In this document: piece after piece, positions 23,694 to 35,629 of the stretch
Numbering within the stretch: position 1 is the stretch's first letter
How the letters are laid out: the number at the start of each line of letters is the position of its first letter
Assembly: GCA_002989075.1 (NCBI GenBank)
Contig: PSQN01000011.1
Location: 1 to 64,000, forward strand
DNA: 64,000 nt
Source of the DNA: Arthonia radiata
Taxonomy: Eukaryota; Ascomycota; Arthoniomycetes; Arthoniales; Arthoniaceae
Reading direction: 5' to 3'
The notes under the pieces: generated by a model
What the model saw: only the letters and a program-made list of their open reading frames with translations
Told to the model about the DNA's origin: nothing
Databases searched by the model: none
Position numbers and translations under genes: made by a program

Positions 23694-25689
23694 TTAAAAG
23701 AATAGTTTAGAGTATAATTAGTTAAATTTATTAAAATTTTTACTTATTCTTACTATTATTACTCTCTATACTACTAAGATGTATATAAGCTTAGTCTTAG
23801 CCAGCTCTAAAAATAATATTAATAATCTAAAATATCTTTATAGGTTAATTAAAAAATAAGCTTAACTATAGTAATAATAATAGTATAGAAAAAGATCCTA
23901 CTAGTAACTATTTACTACTATTTACTAAATATAATACTAGTTCTAGTAAGAATACTTCTTTAAGTAGTAATCTTATATCTAATATAGCTTAATCTAGTAA
24001 TAATACTAAAGCGCTTCCACTTTAGACTATAGCTAACTATATAGAGATAAAGTATACTCTTCTACTACTAAGTAACTCTTATTATATAAATAAACTATTT
24101 GAAGTTAATAAATAAAAGAACTTTATTATTAACCTTTAAGATTTTTGAAAGAGCTTTAAGAGATTTTATTCTCTCTCTACTAGCTTATTATTAGACTCTA
24201 AAGAAGAAAAGTATAATAAATTATATAAAAAAGATTCTTTTAAACTATCTAATAAGAATACTAATTAGATAGAATACTAGATATAAGATATTTAAATAAT
24301 ACCTAAGATAGTAAGTCTTAATTTTATTAATATAACTACTAATATTAGTAACTACATTACTATCTAGATACTATAAGGTCTTCCCTATTAAAGTCTTTAT
24401 ACTTAAAAGTAAGTACTTTTTAGTAGCTCTAGTAATATTATATTATAGTAAGTCTTTAACCTTACTAATAATTAGACTATTAATTCTATCTTATATATTT
24501 TTAAACTTACTATATAGTTTTTTAACTATAATATATATAATAAGATAGTATATAGCTAGTAGTCTACAATTCTTTTTAATAAGAGCTACTTATCTAAATA
24601 GCTATCTAAGAAGCTATATATAATATATATATATATAAAGCTTTTACTTAATATATAAAATAAGATTATAGAAAGAGGTATCTTTAGCTAGTATAATACT
24701 ATTAAGAACCTTTAAAATATGGATTATTTTATTAAAAAGACCATACTATTATTCTAAAGTAGAGTCTAGTATAGATTAAGTTAGAGCTAAGGTTATAGTA
24801 TCTATAGATATATCTTTAAGTAATACTTATTATTCTAAGCTTCCTTATAGAATTTATTCTAGTAAGATTAGAAGTAGAAGTTAAACTACTAGTAGTATAA
24901 CTAAAAAGCTAGCTCTTATCTATCTTATAGCTATAATAGACTATCTTTAGATTCTTAATAAGTAATATACTATAAGTATAATAAGAAAGAATATATTTTT
25001 TATAATTATTTAGATAGTAAATAGAAAAAAAAATTTAGTAGTACTTATACTAGATATTAATACTAATAATATTATCTTTTATCTAGCTATTGAGATACTA
25101 TTTATAAATATAGCCTTTATATATAAACTTCTTAGTTCTAATAGTAAACTTCTTAGCTTTTATTTAGTAGATACTATTAAGCTCTTTAGCTTTAGTAGTA
25201 TAGAAATACTAGCTAGCTTAAAAAAGTATATATTATTACTTAATTATAGTATAAAAGTTAATTTTATCTTCTATTATTCTTAACTTAAAGTTAGTATTTC
25301 TATTACTACTATTTTTATTCTATATATGATACTCTTTAATAAGTCTACTTACTTTCTCTTTAAAGCTATTTAAAAAAGATCTATATTATTAATACTAATA
25401 GTATATTTTAGATTAATAAGTAAGTTTTTTATATTACTTAGTTTAAAGAATATAATATTATATCTAAAATACTCTAATTTTAAGTAGTAAACCTAGTAAT
25501 TTTATTTACTATTATTATTATTACTCAGTATAGTTATAATATATATTATTAGATACTTTTAGCTATTTTAAATAGGCTTTTTACTAATATATAGACTAAT
25601 AGACCTCTTTAAGTTATACTATTCTATAGTAAACTAACCTCTTACTAATTTAGAGCTGTAGTTAGTATAGTAGTAGTCTAAGTTTAAAC

Positions 25690-28340
25690 TATTACTAAAA
25701 TAAATATTCTTACTACTAATACTCTATTACTAAAGAAATTTTAGAATTTTTTAATTTATTTAGTAAAGAGTTAGCTAAATAACTTATATTTAATTATTTA
25801 GATCTTAATTATATAATTAAGATAATAGATAATATATTAAACTTACTTATCTATAACTTCTTATTTTATAAGCTTAAGATTCTTGAAAAATATTTTAATA
25901 ATGCTATTTAATATAGCTAGATTTAGCCTAGTAAGAGCTCTATAGATACTTTTATTTTATTTATTCTTAAGAATAATAGAACCTTACACCTCTATATTAA
26001 CTATTATAAGCTTAATAATATTATAATTAAGAACTACTATCTCTTATCTTTAGTAAGTAAAATTTTTAATTATTTAAGTAATATATACTCTTTTGTAAAG
26101 CTTAATCTATATAATATATACTACTATATCTAAATTTATAAAAATAATAAGTAGAAGACTATCTTCAAGACTAAATATAGCTACTTTAAATTTATTATAC
26201 TCTTTAGCTTAATAAATACTTTTACTATTTTTAAGTCTTATATTTATTATACTCTTATTAGTATGCTTAATATTATTTATATTATCTATCTAAATAATAT
26301 ATTAATCTATTTTTAGACTTATAAGACTTATATTAAGTATATTTAAGTAGTTCTTTAGCGCTTAAAAGAGTAGTATTTATATATAAAAGCTTCTAAATAT
26401 AAGTTCTTTACTACTACAGTAAGATTTCTTAGCTTTATAGTAATAATATTAGAGATTAAAATAGAGAAAGAGTAAGTAATAACTATTCTTAAATATTAGC
26501 TAGACCTTAATATTACCTACTTTATATTAATTACTTACTCAACCCCTAAATTTAGTAATTAATTAGATATATACTACTAATAAGAGTAAAGAAGGTAACT
26601 CTACTAGATCTACTTTACTAGTAGTATTAGTAAATATAAGTATTACTAGTATAGTAGCTTTATTAGTTTTAATATATATTATCTTAAAATATAATTCTAG
26701 TATATTAGAACTTTTATCTTCTACTAAATAGATTTAGAGCCTTTTAGAATAAATTCTAAAGTAAGTATAAAAAGAAGGTATAGTAAATATACTCTTTTTA
26801 AATACTAATAGGTTAATATATCTTATACTATAAGTATAAGTAGTAGTAGCTATCTATACTAAAATAGTATTTATTAAACTTACTAACTTTCTTCTTATAT
26901 TTATTAATATAGTATAATAGAGAGATATCTCTAAAGAGCTAAAAAAAAATAGAAAGAGAAGTAGAAATAGGCTAAATAAGCTTTTAATAAGAGTTAAAGA
27001 TACTACTAAGATATACTTTAATATTATAAATATTTTTAGATTTTTTACTCTCTAGTACTATATATAGAGCTTTTAAGATAAAATTATAATACTTAGAAGA
27101 TAAGCTACCTTAGTATTAAAAAGACTTTGAAGATCTTAAGATAGAAGTACTACTAAAAGAGTATTAAAAATAATATTAACTACTATATTAGTAAGTATAA
27201 TATCTACTAATAAACTAAAGTATCTAAATATAAGCTTTATAGCTTACTTATCTTACTTTCTATACCCTTAGAGCTACTATAGAGCTAGTTAATAGACTTT
27301 ATTATTAGCTTACCTCTTATAAATAGCTATAATATAATTCTTATACTATATAACTACTTTATAAAGCTAGTTTAGTACTATATTATATTTTTAAAGATTA
27401 TAGTCTAGACGCTAGCTAATATTATTTTATAAATTATAGTATATAACCTTATAGATCTATTAAACAACTTTATATTAAATTAAGATAGTTTATTTATCTC
27501 TAAGTAGTAATAAACCTTTCTTATCTATTTAAAGGCAAAAAAGAGGCTAAATACTATATTTTATTTATAAATAGATAGTTAAACTAAATATTAGAATTAA
27601 TCTATTAAGTAGTATTTATAATACTTTTACTTTTACTTTTACTACTAAAACAACTAGATTACCTTACTTTTAGTAGTAGAATATATCTATAATTAGGCTT
27701 CTTAGATAGTAACTAGAAAGTTTTCTTTTATATTAGTATTCAACTATAAACTAATATTTCTAGATAGTATACTAAATTCTAGAAACAAATATATTTAAGA
27801 ATAGTAATTAGAATTACTCTAATACTATTATACTAGTAAAATATTATTAAGCTATAATTATAGAGGTAATAAAGTATCTATAGTAGTCTTAGAAGTAGTA
27901 GGCTAAGTACTATAATAAGTACTATATAGTAAAAGAGTATTCTACTAGTAAGTACATTCTTTTTTCTGTAAAGAATATTAAAACTAAGTAGCCTTTTAAA
28001 AAGCTTAATAATAAGTTTCTAGGTCTATTTAAAGTTCTAAAGCCTATAGAAAGGTAGATATATTATTCTTATTTACTATTAGATATAAAAAGAATCTATA
28101 ATATCTTTTATATAAGCCTACTTAAGCTATACTAATCTTATACTAAATACTAACTAAGTCTAGTATAAAATATAACTAATTTTAGAGATATATTATAGAA
28201 AATTAAATAGATTCTTACTTACTATACTATATACTTAGAGAATAAATATTTAGTATACTAGCTTAATTAGTCTCTAGATTATAATAAGTAGCTACTAGAA
28301 AAAGAGCTTAAAAAGTATTTAATATACTAAAGAAATACTA
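25690..28340 (+). pseudogene. Element D pol fossil (RT, integrase, chromodomain)
   Basis: RT is visible at about 25920-26480: LYINYYKLNNIIIKNYYL, then VKLNLYN, then IIYLNNILIYF, where YLNN replaces YxDD. KASKYKFFTTTVRFLSFIV matches the segment after the active site. The integrase core is near 27270-27620 (LIDFIISLPLINSYN, and a degraded second Asp region near 27470). A chromodomain remnant is near 28230-28320 (KYLV, stop-broken, ending with LLEKELKK). Nearly all Trp, Gln, Cys and Arg codons are gone, as expected after saturating CA-to-TA mutation. Non-functional. Confidence 0.75.
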
Positions 28341-29776
28341 GAAGAAGTAGTACTAGCTAATTGCTAGAAAAAAGAGCTATATATTTAAGACTAAAAAGCT
28401 AAAAAGAGAATAAAAGTCTTAATCTTTTCTATATACTCTTAAAGATAATTATAAGAATAAAAAATATAGTACTTATATAGATATTAATATAGAGAAGCTA
28501 TAATTAGTTATATATATCTAGATACTAATAAGACTAAGTATTATATAAATTAAAACATATAATATACTAAAGTAATACTAATACTATTAAGTAATAGTTA
28601 TTACTTAAAGTATATTAAGCTATAAATTCTTATTAATAATAATACTAATAGAATTAATATTACTAGTAGAACTAATACTAAGATTAATAAGATATATATA
28701 GTTAATATTATAAGCTAACTTATAAGCCTTACTATACTTATTATAATTATAAGTATAAAGCTTATTTTACTCTATTATCTATAAAAAGTTAGTAGTTTTA
28801 ATAAAAAAAAGGATTAACTTATATAAGTATTATATAAAATAGTTAAGGCTTTAGTATACTTAATAAAGTAATTATAATAATAGAAGTAGGTATTATCATT
28901 ACTAGTAATTTTACTATAAATATAAAGTAAGGCTAAAGATATATTAAAAGTATAGTAATACTTATTAAAGACTTTTAAGAGAGAATTATAAGATAATTCC
29001 TTTAACTTATACTAAGAATATAAAATAATACTAGATTTATTATAAATACTATTAGTAGCCTATACTTTATTAGAGATACTATATTAATTAGTATATTTAG
29101 TAAAGAAATAGAAAATACTTATAAGCTATAGTATAGAATATTTCTAATATAGTAGAGAATATTAATAATAGTAGGCTAAGATACTATTTATATTAAAACT
29201 TTAGTAAGATTATTAAATTAAGCTATTATAAGCTAGAAGATATTTAAAATAGATCTACAATATATTAGTAAAGATAGTAACTTTATTATAAAATATATTA
29301 TATATATAGTACTTCTAGCTCTTTTAACTCTATATATATTTCTAAGCTAATTTATACCTAAGAAAGGCTATAATAGCTTTATAATGATAATAAGAGTCTA
29401 TATATATACTTTTTATATATTCTAAGACTTAATATATAATATAAAAAAGTTCTTCTTATAGATAAAATATATATAAATTAAATTTATAACTACTATATAT
29501 AAGCTTATATCTTATACTATTATTAGAGCTATTAAGAAAATTTTAATTATCTTAGATATTTTATTATTATTACTACTATAATAATGAATATTAAATAACT
29601 TTTTAAGATAGTAGAGTAATATAAGTACTCTAGTAATATATCTATTATACTACGCCTTTAGCTAGCTAGTAAAAAGGTATTATAAATATACTAGATATAT
29701 TAGTATAGTTTAATATATTAATGAAAAGAATAAAAGTAAGCTTTATAAAAAAAAGCTCTATAAGAAAGAGAATAAT
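28341..29776. other. Element D 3' region
   Basis: 1.4 kb between the chromodomain fossil and the 3' LTR. In A and B this interval holds an antisense ORF, but here mutation is too heavy to recognise one. Confidence 0.5.
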
Positions 29777-29976
29777 TATAGTACTATAGCCGCCTTATAG
29801 CTACTTTAGGCTTACTTTAAAACTAAAGTAGCTCTAGATCTAAGTTAGCCTAGAGGCGCTTAGTATATAGAGGCGTCTATCTATATTCTTTTCTTATTTC
29901 TTAGTTATTTATCTATTACCTAGTAAATATATTATACTTTACTCTATTTACTATTAGCCCTATATTTAAGTAACTC
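29777..29976 (+). repeat. 3' LTR of element D (approximate ends)
   Basis: Homologous to 23485-23693. The inverted repeat is conserved as AGCTACTTTAG (29799-29809) and CTAAAGTAGCT (29823-29833), so both arms differ from the 5' copy but still pair. Confidence 0.75.
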
Positions 29977-30780
29977 AACTCTATTATTAATTACTAAGAA
30001 TAAGAAATAAGAAACAAGTTAATTTATTAATAAATAAGAATATCTACTAGTGTAGAAGAGAAATAGTAATAGAACTCTAGCTAAAATTCTCTAGATTCTA
30101 TTAAAGTTAGTCTAGTTAACTTTAGATTATTTTCTATTTTAGTTTACTCTACTTAGTTAGCTTTATTTATTTATTTATTAACTAGAGCTTTACTCTTTTA
30201 CTTCTTACTATAGTTTTTTAATACTATTACTTATTAAATTTAAATATATACTCTTCTAGTTAATATATATATTAGCTAGAGAACCTAAAACTTATATTTA
30301 GTATACTTTAAACCTTTAACTTTAAAAGTTTTTAACTTAGTAGAATATATACTTTTTAGTCTGAAAGTAATACTTTATAAAAGTAGTAGTAGATAGGTTA
30401 TAGATATTATATAGTAATACCTATTAGCTCTCTATATAGTATAGCTTAATATAGAAGGCCTTATAATAGTAAATTAATTATAAAAGAGGATAGCTATATA
30501 CTACTATTATTACTAAGATATAGCTATAGTATCTATTCTATATATATAGATAAATTAATTATAGTATTACGTCTCTACTAGCTTTAGTACTACTATATAT
30601 TATATTAGAAATTTTCTTTATTTAAGAGAAGCTTTAATAGACCTAACTTTAGAGCTCTAGATATTATAGAGTAGTTCTTTATCAGACGGCAAATAAATAT
30701 TTCTTAAGTATACAAGTAGTATTAGATATACCTCTTATATAACCAAACAGTAGAGTAAATAGTCTTATAAAGTCTTATAT
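29977..30780. other. AT-rich RIP-degraded DNA up to the gene-rich boundary
   Basis: No ORF or recognisable domain. Composition changes abruptly at about 30780-30800, where CA/TG-rich ordinary sequence begins, about 70-90 bases from the stop codon of the aldehyde dehydrogenase gene. Confidence 0.6.
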
Positions 30781-30870
30781 AAAAGCAAGCTAATTCCAAT
30801 CCTCATTGGTTCGGCCCTAATCGTTCAACACCATAGAGCCAGGACCAATCTCTTGCTCGCGTTTACACGC

Positions 30871-32487
30871 TCAGTTGTCCACCTGTACATACACCGCCTT
30901 CGTCTCCAGGTAGTTATCCAAACTGTACCCAATCCCCTCGCGTCCCTGGCCACTCTGCTTATACCCTCCAAACGGCATATCGGGCGCATACGTCGGGCTG
31001 CTGCAATTGATGCCCACCTGTCCGCTCTCCATCTTCTTCGCCACCCTCATTGCGCGGCTGATATCCTTCGTAAACACGCTCGCATACAATCCGTACTCGG
31101 TGTCATTCGCCTTGCTCAGCGCCTCCTCTTCCGTCTTGAACGTATTGATCGCGACCACCGGCCCGAAGATCTCCTCCTTCAACAGTCTTGCATTCTCCGG
31201 CACACCCGTGAAGATCGTCGGCTCCACAAAGTATCCCTTGCCTTCATGCTGCTGCACGTTTCCTCCCAACGCCACCTTCGTACCATCCGTGGCATCACGC
31301 CCCAGCTGCAAGAACCCCTTCACGCGCTCAAACTGCATCTCGTCCGCCTGCGCGCCTTGCGTCGTGTTCGGATCAAGCGGGTCGCCAATCTTCATCGCCG
31401 CCTTGAACGCTTTCTTGTACGCCTCCGTGAACTTCTCCGCCACGCTCTCCTGTACATACACGCGACTGCTCGCGAAACATGCTTGGCCGGACAGCTGACC
31501 GATCGACATCTGCGCGCGCTGCGCCGCCTTCTCCATGTCCGCATCGTCAAACACCAGCAGCGGACTCTTGCCCCCTAGCTCCAGCACCACTTTCTTCAAA
31601 TTCGACTTTGCCGCGGCTTCCTGGATCTTCTTGCCCGTAGGCAGCGACCCCACAAATGTGATAACCCTTACATCCGGATGCGCGCTGAGTGCCGCCCCGG
31701 CCGGATTTCCATAACCACTCAACACATTAACAGTCCCCTTCGGAAACCCCGCCTCCCGTATCAACTCCGCGACCTTCAAACTCGTCAACGGCGCTTTCTC
31801 CGAGCTCTTGATCACAATGGTGCATCCCGCACACAAGGCCGCCGCCACCTTCTCCGAGAAGAACAGCAGCGGCAGATTCCAGGGTATGATGGCGGCGGCG
31901 ACGCCAAAAGGCTGACGCCACGTCATGGTGATGAGGTCCTTGGAGTTGAGGGAGGTCTTGCCCACGGCGTCCCAGCCGGTCTCGGCGTAGTGCTCGAAGG
32001 CGTGGGCGGCGGAGTAGCCTTCCCAGAAGGAGCTCACGGGCTTGCCCATGGAGAGAGCTTCGAGAGAGGCGAGCTCTTCGACGTTCTGGAGGATGAGGCC
32101 GGAGAGCTTCTTCATGTACGAGCCGCGTTCGGGGGGCGTGAGAGCGGACCAGGCGGGGAAGGCGGCGGAGGCGGCGGCGACGGCGGCGCTGACGTCTTCT
32201 TCGCCTGCTTCTTGGACTGAGGGGTGGTGTTAGTATAGGGTGTTGTGGGATTGCGCTGGCTGGTCGTCTCGCTTGTTGACCGGTGCAGGATGGGTTCTGG
32301 GTTGGGCTTTACCGTCTGCGGTCTTCTCATGGCTGTAGGGAGACTTCACTTCGAATGTCTTGCCGGTCTTTGCGTTCACGAACTGATCCTGGTGTGAGTC
32401 CAGGCCTCGTCAAGGTCCGTGAAGGCCGCTTACCTCGCCGTTGATGAACAACCGCGTTTCGATGTTCTTGGGCTTTCCGTACCCCAT
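30871..32487 (-). CDS. Aldehyde dehydrogenase (NAD(P)+-dependent, ALDH1/2-like)
   Basis: Three exons: 32487-32434, 32388-32313 and 32216-30871. The introns of 45 and 96 nt have GT-AG ends, and the phases join cleanly to give 491 aa, the usual length for this family. The start MGYGKPKNIETRLFINGE and the segment ending in EDVSAAVAAASAAF are typical of the ALDH N-terminus. ELGGKSP near residue 257 carries the general-base Glu. GQACFASSR near residue 290 carries the nucleophilic Cys. The family oxidises aldehydes to acids with NAD(P)+; no targeting peptide is evident, so a cytosolic location is inferred. The substrate cannot be told from sequence. The gene abuts the AT-rich block but is itself undamaged. 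Confidence 0.95.
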
Positions 32488-33141
32488 CTTGAGGAGAGTA
32501 AGAGCTTAGTCGGGGATGAAGCAGATGCAACGACTTTGCTGCACAAGGGATCGAACGGTATCAACGAGCAATCATCAACCTAGAGTTGTGGCGGGTATGT
32601 GAGGAATTATGAAGACAGGAATGGTATAAAAGTTGGGAATTATCTGATGTGGAAGCAAAGCTCAGGGCAGCTCACCACCGTTTGCTACATGCCGCAAAAG
32701 GCCGTCTTACAATGCAGATCCTACATCATTTTCCCGCAGACTTTTACGGCATTCAGAGACGGATAATGTACGGCACCTTGTTAGCTCACGATCTTGAGCA
32801 ACTTAGCCCTCACCACGGTCTTTGATTCATATTCGTGCCCCGCTTTCGGCTGAGTAAGCACAAGGTGGGGCGATGAAGGTGAGTGTACGTGATGGGCGAG
32901 TCCCATATCATCTTCTCGGCGGAATAGGTGAATGCGTCGTTGGCGCGTCTGATGCACAGCTGGACGCGCACGCTTGATCGAGCTTGTGCAATGTCACCCC
33001 TACTTAAGTGGACTGCTGGGCTGCGGATCGTAGTGATCCACACGGCAGACTCGCCGAGTGCCGAGGTGCATATTGCAGTAACATCGGTATCGAGGTGCTG
33101 TACATTCTTCATTGATTTGTCCTTTGTCGATCAAAGCAGTG
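32488..33141. other. Intergenic: shared 5'/3' region
   Basis: 654 bases between the aldehyde dehydrogenase start and the 3' end of the transporter gene. It should contain the dehydrogenase promoter; I see no further gene. Short ORFs here lack any recognisable domain. Confidence 0.6.
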
Positions 33142-34130
33142 CTATACATTCTTCTCATTGTCTTTCTCTTTCTCTTGCCGCGCCTTGTTTTCTGGTGACC
33201 ATGGAAAGGGGAACGTTGGTACCTCGAAGAAGCTGCAAGTTTGTGTGTCAGAGAATGAACGGCTCGAACGCTTGAGCGAGCGTCACATACCTGTTTCCCG
33301 AGTCTAGGCACCCAGCCAGCATGACCCACCAAGCCAGAAATGCCGCGATGATACCAAACACTCCACCGGCGACTTGCAACTGGTAGTGCGGCTCCGGCTT
33401 TTCGCCGCCCGTGTTGTCCAAGTAGGCTGTCGCGAGGCATAGAAAGGCGAGCCAGACGGTGAATAAGAGCGCGCTGAACACTAATGTTGACCGCAGCGTT
33501 GCAAGCCAAACAAGCACCGTAAAGATGAACCAGCCGTAGATGTAGAAGGCCAGGACTGTAAAGAACTGAGGTGTTTCGCCGCCGTACTGCTCTGCGATCT
33601 CGAGGTTCCCGGGTGTGAAGATCAGACCAAGGCCGATCCACCAGCCGCCGTACGAGCTGAGCGCCCATGCAGCGAACGCGTTGCCTGCTGCCATCTCCCT
33701 GATCCTTGCGTCAGCGAGGCCCTGAGCAGTTCCGAGAGAGTGCAACATACCACATTCCAGCAAGCAGCTGTATAAGGCCGCCGTACGCGATCGCAGGCCC
33801 AACGAAAACGTTCGGTGTGCTCACACCTCGTACATGCAGATTGACCATACTCAACACAAACGTCGTCAACGCGAAACCGCTCAGCCCCAGCGGTGCTCCA
33901 TTCGCTTTCTTCGGATCGACAGCCTTGAACATGCCCGGCTGCAGCATCGCAGCGTCCGGGCCCATCATCTGGCTGAGATGAGAGTATTCTCGCGCCAGTG
34001 GGTTGCCACCATAGTCCCATCCTTGCCGATTTGTTGCTCCTGCTGAGGCCTCGCTTGAGCTTTCGCCGTTGGAGGAGTGGTAGGGCACGAAGGGGGTCGC
34101 TGACGGCGCGCCAGGCGCGGTGGACTGCAT
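33142..34130 (-). CDS. GPR1/FUN34/YaaH family transporter (acetate/ammonium-export type)
   Basis: Three exons: 34130-33751, 33698-33291 and 33232-33142. The introns of 52 and 58 nt begin GTATGT; the first contains a CTGAC branch-like site. The predicted protein is 292 aa. About six hydrophobic segments follow a polar N-terminus. The family signature is seen as GAPLGLSGFALTTFVLSMVN, then LLAGMW joined across the intron to EMAAGNAFAAWALSSYGGWW, and a C-terminus SFFEVPTFPFPWSPENK recovered only by the last splice. Family members (yeast Ady2/Ato, Yarrowia Gpr1) are plasma-membrane proteins tied to acetate uptake or ammonia export; the substrate here is inferred. The frame stays open upstream of the chosen ATG, so an extra N-terminal exon is possible. 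Confidence 0.9.
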
Positions 34131-35629
34131 GGCTGGACCTCCAGCGTGGACCTCGCCGTGGCCCTTGCCGATGCCTTCGGCTTCTTGAGATGTTGCCCTG
34201 GTGAAGGCGTGTCTGGGGTCGGATGGTGGGAAGGCCGGGCAAGTGGAAGTGGAGTGATTCAGCCGCGCGCTATTAGCTATACCCTGAGCTGCTCTCGCTG
34301 CATGTGGGCATGGAATGGTATCACAAACCCCGTCTCAGGGAGATCAAAGTAGCCGTCGAGAGTAAGAAGAGCAACACAAGAGACATGCACTTCTCCGCAA
34401 GCCGATGGAGACGGCCATGGTGACCATTTTGGAAAGAGCCGAACAGCCGTCTCGTCCTCGCACGAACGTTACAATCGTTTCTATAGGGACAAATGATCGT
34501 GAAGAGAAGGCATTGGACCCCGCAAGCAATCCAAAGGATTCCGCGGGTGCGATCGCGAAGCTTGATCGAGCCTTCCTGAACAGGTCATTTCTGGGGATAC
34601 CGAGGACGCCAATGTGCGCCATCGCCAAACCGCCCCAAGCGCCTCTCCAGCCATTGCCTCCTCGCCGGCTAGTTTTTGCAGAATTCGTTGTATTGCGAAA
34701 CCACATCGTCTTGTGCTGTAGAGCCTTCCTCTACAGCATCCTCTTGAACAACAAAAGACGGAGATCATACATCTACTCGCCGTCGGTGGCCGATGGAAAA
34801 CGGGGCTTATAAGACTGAGGCGACGGTAATTAGAGCAAGTTCGAACGCCCAGGCAGCTCTGCAACGACTCTAAGATGATTCCTGCGGCCTCAATATCCAG
34901 TTGGCCAGCCGCCTTGAGAACGACGAAGCGAAGCAAGATGAGCGAGGAAACGCGATGGACATGCCTCACATGTGAACCATGCTTGCTGTTGCGCAGCAAT
35001 GCATTTAGCATGCTCGCACCATAATGAACACATAGCAGCTCGCTGCAGGCTGAGACTTTTCCAGTGCCAGAGAAAAAATAGCGGAGTGGAGCCACACCGA
35101 TCCGGATTGCCAGATGTATGCACAGTGCTTGCAAATGATGCAGTTGACGCAAACGCGCTAAGTTGGAGAACAGGTCATATTGTAGCTATCTCATTGAGAA
35201 GGCTGCTCGAATGCTGTGCTGTCTGTTGTGAGGGATAGCGGATACTGTCGCTCGATTGCTACTACTACCGACCTTACTAGCTACTGCGTACAGGAGCACC
35301 GCTTATGTATCCTACCATCCTGAGCACTGCCTCGAGCACTGCCTCTTGATCACCACCGTACAGCCACCTGATCGGCGGCGTACAGCCTCCTGATCGACGT
35401 CTAAGCGTTTGCCACCGCAGCTGAGGAGGAGTATTCACAACACTGTCGCTCGCCAGAGAATGAGCCATTGATCCTTCGCGTCTGAGTCATGAACGACTTC
35501 CCCCTTCTGGCCGAGCAGTATCTTCCCATCGTTTGTCATTAGTAAGCAAGGAAACTCGGCCGTCGCAAGAAAGGCATGTGTACGAAGCTGATGAGTCAGG
35601 GGTGTTTTTGTTGCAGCTGCTTGAAATGA
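34131..35629. other. Intergenic, no supported gene
   Basis: 1.5 kb between the transporter and the CAX-like gene. Several 60-220 codon ORFs occur, but none shows a domain, plausible splice structure or family resemblance. Two small imperfect tandem repeats occur near 35325-35400 (a 12 bp unit twice, then a ~19 bp CGTACAGCC-type unit twice). Confidence 0.55.

Larger units (their letters stand above)
23485..29976 (+). mobile_element. Element D: extremely RIP-degraded chromovirus
   Basis: Two ~200 bp direct repeats (about 23485-23693 and 29777-29976) flank 6.1 kb of AT-rich DNA. The internal DNA still translates, with stops, to gypsy pol landmarks in order. The exact LTR termini are blurred because TG and CA ends would now read TA, and no clear target duplication is visible. 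A gag start may be the ATG near 23780. A purine-rich tract (29740-29775) precedes the 3' LTR. The size of about 6.5 kb suits a chromovirus. It is far more decayed than A or B. Confidence 0.8.

Noticed and set aside
16384-30780. Possible centromere
   Set aside because: AT-richness alone fits RIP-degraded repeats; no centromere-specific evidence can be read from sequence.
30853-31578. 241-codon plus-strand ORF opposite the aldehyde dehydrogenase
   Set aside because: Complement of a well-supported conserved exon; Arg/Leu/His-rich composition typical of an antisense shadow in GC-rich coding DNA.
33000-34242. Two 206-222 codon minus-strand ORFs overlapping the GPR1-family gene
   Set aside because: They lie in other frames across its exons and introns, and the spliced GPR1 model explains the DNA.
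34481-35152. 223-codon minus-strand ORF in intergenic DNA
   Set aside because: No ATG-start logic, domain or splice context; low-complexity Arg/Cys/Ser composition suggests chance.
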